A stretch of 64,000 bases of DNA, taken from the NCBI RefSeq assembly GCF_020382885.2, contig NC_058495.1, positions 8,425,627 through 8,489,626 of the forward strand. Reading direction: 5' to 3'. How positions within the stretch are numbered: the first letter of the stretch is position 1; each line of letters starts with the position of its first letter. The notes under the pieces were generated by a model. That model made no database searches, had not been told where the DNA came from, and saw nothing but the letters and a program-made list of their open reading frames with translations. Origin of the DNA: Scatophagus argus. Lineage: Eukaryota > Chordata > Actinopteri > Scatophagidae. The translations under genes were made by a program, and so were the position numbers. Shown piece after piece: positions 33,301-44,637 of this stretch.

Positions 33301-33964
33301 AGAAAAGGATGCAAAATAAACTCAGTGCTGCGGTGTTGCAGAAATGATTTTAGGTTAAGAATGGATGCAGATTTGTGGAAAGCAAAACACCCATCCTGCG
33401 CTACACTACCTGTCATTTAACCCGTGACTGCCCGGCTGCTGTGTCTCTCTGCCAGCCCAGCGAGGCAGAAAAAAACCTCAATTACTGTGGGACAGTGAAA
33501 AGGCACTCTGGGCTCTCTGGGGACTGTAGAGGAGGGAAATTAGCCCACATCAGGCTAATCAGAGGACCTCAGAGTCCATTAACATTTGCATCACAATCAC
33601 AGGTAGCAGGCTGTCGGTGTTATCCACTAGATTATGTGTCGTCTGCGCTGAACACTTCTGTGCAAATCGTTTTGAAAGCAGAGAGAGAAAAACATGTTGT
33701 CGTCCAGATTTCAGGACCGCGGACAGCGTTTGTTTCCATTCAACAACAAATGGCTCACTCTTGACCGTGGAAACAGCAGCGTGGGGGAAAAAAAAGTTGA
33801 CTTTCTTTCAGGAGTCAGAGAAGCAAGACTTGAATTTCTATTGTCGTTAGATGACACATTTTAGATAAAGGATGTGTGTCAGTCCAGCTTATGCTGCAGC
33901 TGAGTTAAAACTGAACTGCGATGACATGACAACGAAAAGCACACAGAAACATTATTTGAAATAA

Positions 33965-33965
<1 letters not shown>
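30341..33965. other. Gene desert, part 1 (upstream of slc32a1)
   Basis: No protein-like frame is seen. Content includes a perfect hairpin at 31605-31649, a short GT run near 31,805, a pyrimidine-rich tract near 32,710-32,780 and otherwise unique-looking sequence. Some of it may be enhancer DNA for slc32a1. Confidence 0.5.
31605..31649. other. Perfect 16-bp inverted repeat (hairpin)
   Basis: ATTGTTTCATTCTGAG (31605-31620) is followed by a 13-nt loop, then its exact reverse complement at 31634-31649. Outside this, GGTGAATTTGCTTCATTGTT (from about 31572) pairs imperfectly with AACAATGAGGTGATTTCACC. No repeat family was recognised. Confidence 0.7.

Positions 33966-34027
<62 letters not shown>
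33966..34027. repeat. (CA)n microsatellite, about 31 units
   Basis: This is an uninterrupted CA run of about 62 bp, the longest pure dinucleotide array in the left half of the desert. It is likely to vary in length. Confidence 0.95.
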
Positions 34028-34030
<3 letters not shown>

Positions 34031-34498
34031 GTCTAAAATAATTAAAAGTCTTCAAAGATATAGCACCAACAATAAACTGATGTGTAAATGGGGTTTCCAA
34101 AGTGGACGTGCTTATTATTTCCATGTACTGTCTATCTGCATGTAAAAGTTACGTATGTTGACTAAAACCACGGCCGTTTAAGCGAGTGTTAGGCTCCAGC
34201 TTAGAGTTAAAATATAACTGAAAACAGAGCCCCTCATGCAAACATCACCCTGTTTATCTCCACTGTTTCCCTCCCTTCACCACGGAGCTGCGGTATCAGA
34301 CGCATCAGACAGTCACAGCCGCCGCCCACCTCCACAGAGAGACCACATCCAGGTGGCCTGCAAGTGGGAAACCACTAAGAGCCTTTTCATTACTCCTAAT
34401 GCGCCTGTTTAATGGCTTATTATGGGCTCCCGAGAGACTTCCTCTGAGAGGGGCTGGTGTTAGTGCAGCATGATGGCGTCGGCCTGAACAACACTGAC

Positions 34499-34500
<2 letters not shown>

Positions 34501-34577
<77 letters not shown>
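34501..34577. repeat. (CTAT)n tetranucleotide microsatellite, about 19 units
   Basis: This is an uninterrupted CTAT/GATA run of 77 bp. It is directly preceded by a conserved-looking block (34360-34500). Confidence 0.95.
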
Positions 34578-35911
34578 AATAACAGACACTGAATATTAAC
34601 ACCAAGGAATCCGGTCTTCTCCCCCACAGGATGTAAACTGTATGTATGTATAGGTGAGTGTGTTCCTCTCCTCGCTCCCTCCGCGTGTGTTTGATATAAA
34701 ACGCTCCCCAGACGCCGTTTTGCCGTTAACCCACAGTGACTCCGCTCACTCCATCAACCTTTCACGTCCTGTTTCCCGGTGCGGGTCGGGTTCACTCTCC
34801 TGCTGCGACACATTAACATTGTAATTGCCTTTTTTTTTGAGCACAATAAACTGAGCCAGTCCGCCGGGACCTGCACGGCCCGAGGCTGGCACAAAGCTAC
34901 GCCATCGATTTTTCACACACTGCCAGGAAATAAATAAATAAAGAAATAAAAATCTCAGTCATCAGCGAGCAGTGAAGCAGGACATGCATGTTTTTCGCGT
35001 TTTTTTTTTTTTTGCCCCTGTTGAAATTGTGCAGATGATGTAGGGTATCTGGGGCACATCTGACACTCGCCTCAGGGCGATTGGAATAAATTGCGGAATA
35101 ACAGCTAATTATTGTTTTAAATGGTCTTCTGATGACTTTTGTTTTCAGCTGTTATTTTTTTTACAGGTCATAATTTGCAAATGCAGGTGAACAGTAAAGC
35201 AAAAGAGCACGTCTCCTGTATTGATCAGGACTTAAAGTGATGACAAACCATCGATATCTATCACACCTAATCTACTACACCCCTACAGTAAGAACTCCTT
35301 CCATTGGCACTATTGATACGTGTGTGTATGTACAAAACTGTGTGTGTGAATATGTGTGAAAGTGTGTGTGTGGTCTTGTCACCCACAGCAAAGTCAATAA
35401 ACAAGCAGACCTCAGTGGCTGGTTAACTGACGCGTTATAGTTTTGTTCTCATTAAAGTTTGATGCCATGAGAGCAGTGACATCCTGTCAGCTCCCACAGG
35501 GATTCCCCACGTTTGAGTCACGTTGACACTTTGACTGAGAGAGCTGAAAGGTTCACAACACTCGCAGGGAATCACCCCGAGTTCGCCATCAGAACAAGCT
35601 GCCTGACTTGTCCGAGTGCAGTGTCATGTAGCAACAACACATCATGTTTTCAGTCCATATTTTTTACTTTCTCTCCATATGCTAAGTTTATCAAGAAATT
35701 AATGAGTAGTTGACAGAGCTATGAAACAGTCAAGAATGAACTTTAAATCTCAGTCTTAGTGTATAAACACTTGCTCTCCAGTGTCACACACCCAAAGGTT
35801 CCCAGCCCACATGTACACGATCATATGCTGATCATATGTTTCAAAACACAGTGTGTCACACATCAGCTAAAGCTAAACATAAGCAACTCTCACACAATGA
35901 TGGTGAGCTCT
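34578..35911. other. Gene desert, part 2
   Basis: No gene is seen. The block contains a T12-13 run near 35,000 and a degenerate GT stretch near 35,320-35,372. The rest is unremarkable. Confidence 0.4.
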
Positions 35912-36145
35912 CAAAGGAATATTCCACCACTTTGTGAAAAGTGAGTTAGATGTTAAGACTGATACTGCTCTTATGTCTTACCATAAAGACGGGAGACAGG
36001 GTGACACGGCTCGTCTGACAACAACATTCGTCCACCAGCATCTACAAAGCTGCCTGTTGAAGGACTTGGCTTGGTTAGCTTTGGACTGGGCCATCTAGCT
36101 GTCAACAAGAAAGCGAATAAGGATATTTTCCAGTCTTTTTAAATG
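35912..36145 (+). repeat. Teleost interspersed repeat (AGAAAGCGAATAAG family), degenerate
   Basis: The segment opens with AAAGGAATATTCCACCACTTTG. It closes with CTGTCAACAAGAAAGCGAATAAGG then ATATTTTCC. These phrases flank a common teleost repeat. The interior (AAAGACGGGAGACAG, GGTTAGCTTTGG) agrees. It is old and has no coding capacity. Confidence 0.6.
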
Positions 36146-39100
36146 AAAAAATATGAGCCAAGTCAAACCCTGTGAAGCCTCTGAAGTGTACATACGACAA
36201 CTGAGAAGGCCGAGTTTAACTCAAAGATCCCTGATTTGTTTTTGAACCAGTTTCTGAATGCGTTTTCGATAGTCATTCATGTGTGAGCCTTGCAACATCT
36301 AATAACAAATGAAGCTTCAGTCACTAATGGTCTTGGTTCACTGGTAGGAAGGTTTAGGGTGAGATCAGTTTAACTCTTCAGATGTTTGAGTTTGAGTACA
36401 GACAGATGAAACACAGCAGTGTATTAGTAAAAAATACTGAAGAAAATCTTTTCATACAAAACCCAGATGTAATCTGCTTGACTTGCTTGCACTGAGTACC
36501 CGTCACGTCTCTAAAAATACATTTCCCTCACTTAAGTGTGTGTTATTGGTTTTGTTTTGTTTGAGTTTGTCGCCTTTTGACTACAGATACTGGATCAAAA
36601 GCTGAGAGTACACAAATAAAGCTTGACGATGCGGGGAATCCCTTTTTTCAAATTAGCATTACTGCTTTGTTTATTCTAACTCATCCCTGTGTTTTTTATT
36701 AGTGTAACCCATCCATTTTCTTTCCCCATCCAGTCTGAATGATTCATTGAAATGCACATCTTGTTTGCAATTGACTGCATTCACAACCTGCCGAAAGCTT
36801 TTTGTTCTGTCCCTGTGATGTCGGCAGGCCTTCAAACAGCTTTGATTTAATTGAAACTCGCAGCACTCGGGGAGAGTGCTCGGAGCTTAATAAAGGCAAC
36901 CGCTGGCCATGTTGCATGCAGGTTTATGAATAAAACCATGTATGCTTTTGAAAATGGGTTTTTCCCTTCTCGTCTTCCCATCCCCCAACAGTCCAACTGT
37001 GCAGCCACTCTGGGCTGTCATTAACTGCTATTGTCAGCCGCACAATCAAGTGCAGGGGAAAAAAATACTCCAGCACTTATCATGAGCTCAGCCACAGCAC
37101 TCACACACACACACACACACACACATACACAAGAAAGGGACACACAAAAATGCACAACGCACACCAGGAGAATGGATGTTACTATTGATTTCTGGGCTGA
37201 TGTGCGAGACATTGCACAAATACAGAAGCCTGGCTACAAAAGGTGTTTTTGTCTTTCAAGAGCTATAATCATTCTGCAACACCAGGCCAGTGACTGGCTC
37301 TATATTTAGACGGCAAGTCAATACGACTATGGAACAGACAGAAATGCTGCCTCTCCAATCTTCTGTTTAATCTGAACGTCTCCTACCTTCATGTAGCCAA
37401 CTCCCTAAAACAGTGTAGGACTTAGATGGAGAAGCCCAGTAAATTAATATGTAATGTAACGACAAAATAGGTTGAAATGCTTGTGTCACATTTCATCCCC
37501 TTTGAAATCCACTTATCTTTAAAGCATTTGTTCACATTCACAGTTTTTCTTATTAGCAACAAATTGCACGAGAGGGCCATAAACAAAAATGAGCTGATCC
37601 TGCTAACAAGTGGCTTCAGTGTCAGGGCATCCAAAATCTGATATATCTTGCTCTTCTGTACAATAGACTTCTATTGTTGTCCAAAAACACACACAGCGTC
37701 CATTTTCACCCACTGATTTTGATTTTTATCTGTTTATTTCAGGTCTTAAACTTTGTTCTGCCACAAGAATTTTATCTAACAGTGAAGTGTAGAGACTCAG
37801 TGGATGGTTTCAGTTTTCCATCCGCTTTGATGGACCCAAACTTCTATAAATATAAATGGTAAATGTAAATATTCATGACTAAATAAGCAATGAGGACTTT
37901 GTGTTTGTGGACTGATTAAACTAGATGAGACAACCACAGATGTTGTACTGTATGCCTGGATGCAAAAGGACACACCTTGCTATAATCAGATTATGATTCA
38001 AATGCTGTTAAATCCTGACTGGTTTGGTGAATTATGTGACATCAACTTTTTCCCTTGATAGCCCTGTCCGCTTCCAACCAGTGGAAAGGGCTGAGAGAAA
38101 CAAAGGAATACAGAAATCTGTCATGTGTCACACCAATAGCGTGTTAATACTTTTCACTGTAAGAAACTAATTGAACAAAAATGCCTACAGTGCCTTTAAA
38201 ATATTATTAAACAGTACAAAGTAATGCTCCACACTCTTTTGTTTCTTTTAGTCTCTCAGACTTATCTTTCGTGTATTTCCATTGACAGACTAGAGGCTAA
38301 TCTAGCCTGTTGTTTTCTGCCCAAGCTGTGCTACAGAGAGCTGCCTCCCCGAGGGCGACTACAGTAACACATCTCATACAAACCTGTCAATATACTCAAC
38401 CTCTCTCACTACAGCCCCCAGGCTGGCTCCCCGTGTGACTACCATTCACCACTGATTGCTTTCTGATCTCCCTCTTGTACTGTTTAAGCAGAACATTGAG
38501 GAACACATGCATGTCCTCAGAGGGCATGCTGGCCAGACAAGAAACACACACACCTTCAAAGACTATCTCAGTCCTGAAGTGCTAAAGGTCACATGAACCA
38601 ATTAAATATGTTTTGGTTTGTCTGTAGATACAACCCGTGTTAAAGTTGCTATAAATTGCGTTATTTGTAATATGGTCACTATGGTCAATATATCTTGATT
38701 TTATTTACAATCCTTAATGTGTAGTACAGAGGCATTATGTTTATTTGTGGTTGCAAATGTGTTATACTGCAGCCACTCCCAGCTGGAATTAACAGTGAAA
38801 TGACTGATATGTAGAGAAAGAGGTTGGTGCTGGTGATGACTTTGAATCATGGGCTCAAAATATAACTGCAACCTGTGATATGCAAAGCAGAACGTCTCCA
38901 TTTCCACACTCATTTTTCTTCATCCCTTCTATCTTTTGGGCTTTGACAGAAACACAAATCAGGTCCTGTCAGCAGCCTCTCTGCTCAGCCTCCTGTTTTG
39001 TTGTCTTGTACACACAGTGTTCGCACATTAAATTACATATTACATAATTATATAAATCTGCGGTCCTTTTTTATATTAATATATCTGGGAACATTTCAAT

Positions 39101-39493
39101 GTCAGAAGGGCGTGTCTCTTACTGTGTTGAAGAATGAAAATAGGCATCTAGTTTGCGTTTAGGAATTCCTCTACATTCCAATCAAAGCAAGAATACAAGT
39201 AAGCAATATTCCTCTGGTTATATCTGCTGTAACAGACATCATGTTATCAGATCACACCTCTCCCTAATTCAATCTTGAATGTAGCTTATCACGTTTCCAC
39301 CATGATCTGAAATGTTTCTCTCCCCCTAGGACGAGATAACATCTCTATTGTGCAGTTGTGTTTCATTGAGATAAACAGCAAACAATAACAAACACCTCCA
39401 TATCTGCAGCCCTTCTCTCTTCACACAATCCACTTCTCACTGCTGCCTTATTGCATTTCAGTCTCACAGCTCTCTGTATTCTCCTGTAATGTG
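36146..39493. other. Gene desert, part 3
   Basis: No gene is seen. It holds a CA run at about 37,102-37,126 and a conserved-looking block at 36,790-36,960. Short open frames here show no protein family features. Confidence 0.45.
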
Positions 39494-39499
39494 CCCCCC

Positions 39500-39543
<44 letters not shown>
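39494..39543. repeat. C11 followed by (AC)n microsatellite
   Basis: Eleven C residues (39494-39504) lead into an AC run of about 38 bp. Confidence 0.95.
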
Positions 39544-39546
<3 letters not shown>

Positions 39547-39714
39547 GTGTGTAGTGGTATCTCCTAGTTTGTACCTGTAGTCAGTGTGTGTTTCCAGAGA
39601 CAGGATGTGCGAATGGCTACATGGGTTAGTCAGTTGACTGATCCACCACTTGAGTCCTGACTGACAGATCTCATCAGTGGATGGGTGGCAAGGACATGTT
39701 GTCTGGATATTCAT

Positions 39715-40155
39715 GGTTCCAAGAGGATGAATCCTAATGACCTTTGTGATTCTCTGACTTTACCTCCAGGACCACCACAAGGTTGATATTTATGCTTTTT
39801 AGAGAAATGTCTCAACAATTATTGGGTGGGTCGCCATGAAACTGTGTTCAGACATTTCATTTAGAAGAAATAGTAACTGGTGATCCCTTCACTTTTTTTT
39901 ACTTTCATCTGGTGCATAAATTTAACTTGGTCAATACTTTGATTTGAGATCAAATACCTAAAGTGATAACACCCTCATCGGCCCCAGGTGTACTTTGTGT
40001 TTAGGGCTAATTAGTAACTATTAGCATCATTGTGTGGGTCACACCTACTAAATATCAGTGTGTTAGCATTGTTAGCATTTAGCTCAAAACACCACTGTGC
40101 CTAAAAGGAACATCCTCACAGAGCTGCTAGCATGGCAGTAGACACTGAATCTTGT
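39715..40155 (+). repeat. Teleost interspersed repeat (GTTAGCATTTAGCTCAAA family)
   Basis: A string of phrases identifies a very common teleost repeat: GAAATGTCTCAACAATTATTGG, GGTGATCCCTTCACTTT, GTACTTTGTGTTTAGGGC, GTTAGCATTTAGCTCAAAAC, and CTCACAGAGCTGCTAGCATGG at the end. It is about 440 bp, internally shortened, with no open frame. Confidence 0.8.
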
Positions 40156-40369
40156 TTGTGTGTGTTTGTGTGTCTAATCTGTATTTTGTCTGTGCTGCAC
40201 TTTGTAAACTTGCTTAAAGTTTATTTTATATTATTATTGCCATGTTTATTTGCAGCAGGATGAAATAGCCATCCTTTGCACAGTACTTAAATTAATCAAG
40301 GGATGGATAATGATATTCAGTCCATTTTCAGTATCAAAATACCAAACATTCTCCAGTCCCAGCTTCTCA

Positions 40370-40475
40370 AATGTAAAAAATGGCAGTTAACCCAAATGAT
40401 TAATTGATTAACAGCAAGAACAGCTGGCAGATTCATCACTAATGAAAATAACTGTTAGCTGCAGCCTTACTTAGT
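40370..40475. repeat. GATTAATTG-type teleost repeat fragment
   Basis: It contains AAATGATTAATTGATTAACAG and ends in GAAAATAACTGTTAGCTGCAGCC. This is the same ending as the copy at 49205-49330. Confidence 0.5.
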
Positions 40476-40499
40476 TTAGTGACTTCCCCTTCTTTCAGT

Positions 40500-40544
40500 A
40501 GATATATATATCTATATATAGATATAGATATAGATATAGATATT
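40500..40544. repeat. (TA)n/(GATATA)n microsatellite
   Basis: This is a run of TATATA then repeated TAGATA units, simple sequence of about 42 bp. Confidence 0.85.
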
Positions 40545-40609
40545 TTTGTTGTCTTTCAGGTATCCTCACTATCATTTGCAGGCATTAACACTAATGCCTC
40601 TTGTGTCCT

Positions 40610-40800
40610 TGCCTGGTGACTCTCATTGTCTCCTTCACATCTCCTCTTTCCTCTCCATCATCCTTTCTTCTCTCCTTCTTCCATTGTTCTCTTATTTTAG
40701 CTTCATCCTCTCCCCCCCATCCTCCTCTTCCTCCTTGTGCTTTTCTTTTCCTGTCTGGCTGTGTCCTCTCTCCCTCTGTTCTGTTGTGATCATACCTCCA
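40610..40800. repeat. Pyrimidine-rich tract
   Basis: About 190 bp is strongly C+T biased on the plus strand (TTCTTCTCTCCTTCTTCC-like). It explains the serine/leucine-rich spurious frames here. Confidence 0.7.
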
Positions 40801-40955
40801 CCCAGGCACCTGACTGCAGATAATCACCCGAGAAGAAAGAAAAAAGCTCAGTTTTTATCTGCAGTCACAGCTGCAATTCATTGTAAAATAGTGAATGAAG
40901 AGATTAATAGCCCTCCCCACCCACCCCACATACACACAAACACACACACACACAC

Positions 40956-43402
40956 ATACTCTCTCTCCTTCTCTTCCTTTTCCCCGTTTCCTTTACTTTC
41001 TCTCAATGCTGTCTCTTACAGCTGGTGCATTCTGTAAGGTGAAAAGACCCAGCTCCATTTCGTGCCCCATTATGAATTAGCTGAACCGCAGCTGTAAATT
41101 ATAGACTGTTTTAGGAGGAGAAGATCATCATGTTATGATGAAATTGCACACTGGATTTCACATGCTCAAAAAGTGTCCCCACCTTTGAATGCTCCATTTT
41201 TTGAATACTCCATTTTTACACTCCTTTTGGTTTTAAAACGGGCTTTAGAGGTCAACTGTTTCTACAACAGTTTGAGAGAAGTAAGTTGCTATTAAAAAGA
41301 ACCATTTACTCTTGCAGTTACAATAAGGACAATTTTGAGCCCAAGGCAGCGCAGCTCACGGCATGATTTAAATGGCACAGGGGAGCAGTGGTTTGCAGGG
41401 CTCTGTGTAAAAAGCACACTGGCAGGATGAGCAAAAACACTTGGCCTGGACAAGACAGACGGTACTGAACTGTACTGACTTCATGTCTTTTTATGCAAAC
41501 GTCAAACAGGAATAGGTCTGCATCTGTGTGATTTCTTTCTTCTCTGTGAGCTACTCATGTCAGATTGAAGGAAACTGAATTGACTTACCTGTAAAGTCTT
41601 TCAAGTTTCAACATTTTCATTCAGTGCTTCAGAGAAAACTTTAAACCTTGGAAAACCATTCAAATTGAAAATCAGCAGTTACATCAGCCTCACATTGTGG
41701 TGTACAAGTGGATTGGTTAGTGCTAGTTACACTTTTGTCCATTAAAGTCTACTCAGTTCAAGTGTATTTTCAAATTGATCTTTGATCATCATACCTATGA
41801 AACCACAATGTTCCATAAGCGGCACTGTTTTTACTTTTATTACAATTCATTGTTTATATAATGCATTGAATTTTTTCATGGTTTATGCAGCTTATGATGT
41901 GTGTCTCAGCACTTCAGCTGATTCTGATATTTCTTGTAGAAACCTGATTCCTGTTGGGACACTGTGTAAAACATGTGTTAAACAGAAGATGATGATCTGC
42001 TAATCATTTTTTGATGTATATTCAGTTGAAAGCAGCACAAAGACAATAGATTTCATTTTTGACCTCATTAAGATAATTGTAGTAAATATATGGTTAAAAT
42101 GAATATGATGGAAGTAACACATTTCAAACAAATTGGGACAAGAATAACAAGACTGTGAACGTGTGTGTGTTGCTCCAAAAATGTTATTTATGTTTTAGAC
42201 CCCAACTTTTTTGGAATAAGGGTTGTGTTAACACCTATTTTACTGTTTTTTTCAAAATCACAACTGATGTAAAGCAGATACCTTTCAAAGACTCAGAGTC
42301 ATTGTTATATTTGGAGTAATCAGAGCAATGTGTTACTCCACATCCAGCAGATTACAGCACGGCTGCTCATGTCTGCAGTCAGAAGGAAAACAGCAACATC
42401 ACTTACTGATGTGAACTGATTGCACAAGCCTTGTGATTTTCCTCCACTTCTGTGTATGTCTGTTGGCTGAATTGTTCTCCATGCAAATCAGTTTGGTTTA
42501 CCCCCAAGCTACCAATTTCTCACCTGCATCATTTAAGAAACCATGAATGAGGTCTGTTTGATGTGTGTTTATTTTCTTTCTTTTTTGCAAATCGACTGAA
42601 AGAAAGTTCAAGAGAAAAAATTAAAATTTAAATGAACAAAAGGAGCGTTTTACACCTACAAGCCTACATTTTTGAATTGTATCTTAAATTTCCCCCCAAA
42701 TTATTTCAATGTATCTCATTACATATTCAAAAAAAGTGAAAGTAATGAATTATGATTGACAAGCTACCTCAGTTTTAGAAATAAATTCTCACTGATGAAG
42801 TCAGAAATGATATTTCAAGTCAAAAATGGTATCTGAGATCAGACCTCAGGATATCTGCTCGTTATCTCCTGCCGTTTTAGATCATCTGCGATCCGTCCTG
42901 TTCTCAAATGCTCTGAGATTATATCCGCTTCGTGGAGTGGCATGGCTCTCCACTCCACTGTGTGAAGGGGTGTCTGGGGACGTGGACACGGGTCACAGGC
43001 AGCGCTGCATCAGGGCATCAAGCTCCAGCCGAGTGGGAATTCATGTTGATTTTCATGCTTGGCTAAATCTGTTTTGCCAGCTGCCATTTATGCTCAGACA
43101 TTCATTCTGTATGAGTGACTGTGTGTGCTTGTGTGAGTGTGTGTCCTATTTTGGCCAGTATAATGTGGCATCTATCTTAAAATAGAAACAGTGTCATCAT
43201 AGGAAAGCATGTTCAGAGCCTATTTATAATTCAAATAAAACTCACTTTTTACATATAAAACTGTAACTGTGAACACAAACACAACCACAGCATTTTCTTC
43301 TTGCTCCCACTTCAGAAGCAGAGCTGAGAGCTTTTTCTTCCCTGTCCAACATAATTCAGCTTGGCGTCTAATTCATATTATTACTGAAATTGCCTCAAAT
43401 TT
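40956..43402. other. Gene desert, part 4
   Basis: Apart from the repeat end at 42100-42228 there is no recognisable feature. The 119-codon frame at 42826-43185 has no family resemblance and ends in GT-repeat translation. Confidence 0.4.
42100..42228 (+). repeat. Teleost MITE-like repeat end (CAACTTTTTTGGAA family)
   Basis: AACACATTTCAAACAAATTGGGACAAG and, 80 bp on, CCCCAACTTTTTTGGAATAAGG match phrases found at one end of a common teleost non-autonomous element. The other end was not located with confidence. It may reach back to about 41,780. Confidence 0.45.
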
Positions 43403-43505
43403 GTTGCCATGGTTATTTTTCTCCTCTCTTTTTTAAGCTTTGTGCCTCCTCAGTGGCCGATGATTAGAGCCGACAGCAGCTAGAAAGAGTCTGGGTCTGT
43501 GGAGA

Positions 43506-43508
<3 letters not shown>

Positions 43509-43570
<62 letters not shown>
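43509..43570. repeat. Compound (GT)n(GA)n microsatellite
   Basis: About 18 GT units run directly into about 13 GA units. The change of dinucleotide without interruption is typical of an old compound microsatellite. Confidence 0.95.
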
Positions 43571-43575
<5 letters not shown>

Positions 43576-43749
43576 GTGTCAATCGGGGGAAAGATAGGCT
43601 GCAAGGCAGTGACCTGGTAATAGTGAATGCATTCACAGGCCATATTCCAAGATAGTTGCCATGGTCACAATAATTGGGAGGCAGGGCACTGAGAGAGACA
43701 GAGAGGGAGTGAGGAAAGTGTGTGTGTGTGTTTGTTCGAGATGTGTATT

Positions 43750-43985
43750 CCTGCCTGTGGTTGTGGGGACAAAAAATCTGTTTACGCGGTCACATTGTGA
43801 GGACCCGCCTCACTTATGGGGACAAAATGCAAGTCCCCACAATGTAAATCATTAAATGTTAGGTTGAGGCTAAGGTTAAGTTAAGCAATGTTTACTGTTA
43901 TGGTTAGGTGGTGGTTAAACCTCCAGGAAAAGAATGTTAATCTATGTGATGTCCCCAAAAGTGATGGAAACACGATTCTCTCCCT
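43750..43985 (+). repeat. Teleost GTGGGGACA repeat embedded in GT-rich DNA
   Basis: The segment has the phrases of a widespread fish repeat: TGTGGGGACAAAAA, ATGGGGACAAAATGCAAGTCC, TCCCCACAATGTAAATCA, GTTATGGTTAGG, then ATGTGATGTCCCCA. It is flanked on both sides by GT-rich simple sequence (about 43,717-43,733 and 44,009-44,031), the usual setting of this family. Confidence 0.7.
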
Positions 43986-44235
43986 TTCTCTCTCTTTCTC
44001 TCTCTCTATGTGTGTGTGTCTGTGTGTCTGTGATGGTGTCTTGGTCAGACAGAGAGAGAGAGTGATTGGCTTAGAGAAAAGGAGGCTTGAGGCAACACTG
44101 CAGACTAGCAGCAGGAAAAGGTACTACATTGCCAGCTGCTGACATGTGCCCACAAAAGACACATTAAGGCTTTTCACACTGCATATTCATAGCCCACTGC
44201 TAAGAATATAACTTAACCCCTTTAAACACATATGT

Positions 44236-44350
44236 TTGACCCCTGGCAGGCTGCTTACTCACTTGGTAGAATGTGTATCCCATGTACAGAAGCTGTGTCT
44301 GTACTGCAGCAACCACTGCAGATTCAATTCCAGCACAGGCCTATACAGTT
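44236..44350 (+). repeat. Degenerate tRNA-derived SINE
   Basis: GCTTACTCACTTGGTAGAATG, then CCCATGTACAGAAGCTGTGTC, CTGCAGCAACC and GATTCAATTCCAGCACAGGCC follow the order of a known teleost tRNA-derived SINE head. Many substitutions show that it is old. Confidence 0.6.
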
Positions 44351-44491
44351 CTCACTGTGGTTCTTCCATCTTAGGGTTAAATGTGCTTTGTGTAATCAAT
44401 GTTTATATTCTAGAACAAAACATAATTCTCTTGTTTACTGTCGCCCCATTTCACACAGGCACATTTAAGCCTTGTATTTTGTTGATTTAAG

Positions 44492-44637
44492 TCAGGACTA
44501 ACCCTGCTTCATAACAGGGCCGGCAAGCCCCAGACTAAAGCTGGAGTTAGTCCACTTTTGAATGTTTCTGTATTGTGCCAATGTGAAAGCTCTCTTAGTC
44601 TGGGGCTAAGAAAATCCTAGTCATGTAGTCATGGAGA
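44492..44637. mobile_element. MITE-like palindromic element
   Basis: AGCCCCAGACTAA (44526-44538) and its exact complement TTAGTCTGGGGCT (44595-44607) form a 13-bp perfect inverted repeat with a 56-nt loop. Flanking CAGGACTAA and ATCCTAGTC suggest wider imperfect pairing. It has no coding capacity. Confidence 0.5.

Noticed and set aside
33879-34124. Cys-Val repeat protein on the minus strand
   Set aside because: It is a direct translation of the (CA)n microsatellite.
34501-34577. CRISPR array
   Set aside because: It is a pure tetranucleotide repeat without spacers, in a vertebrate genome.
42826-43185. 119-codon open frame in the desert
   Set aside because: It has mixed composition without domain features, splice sites or a promoter, and ends in GT-repeat translation. 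Length is within chance for this much DNA.
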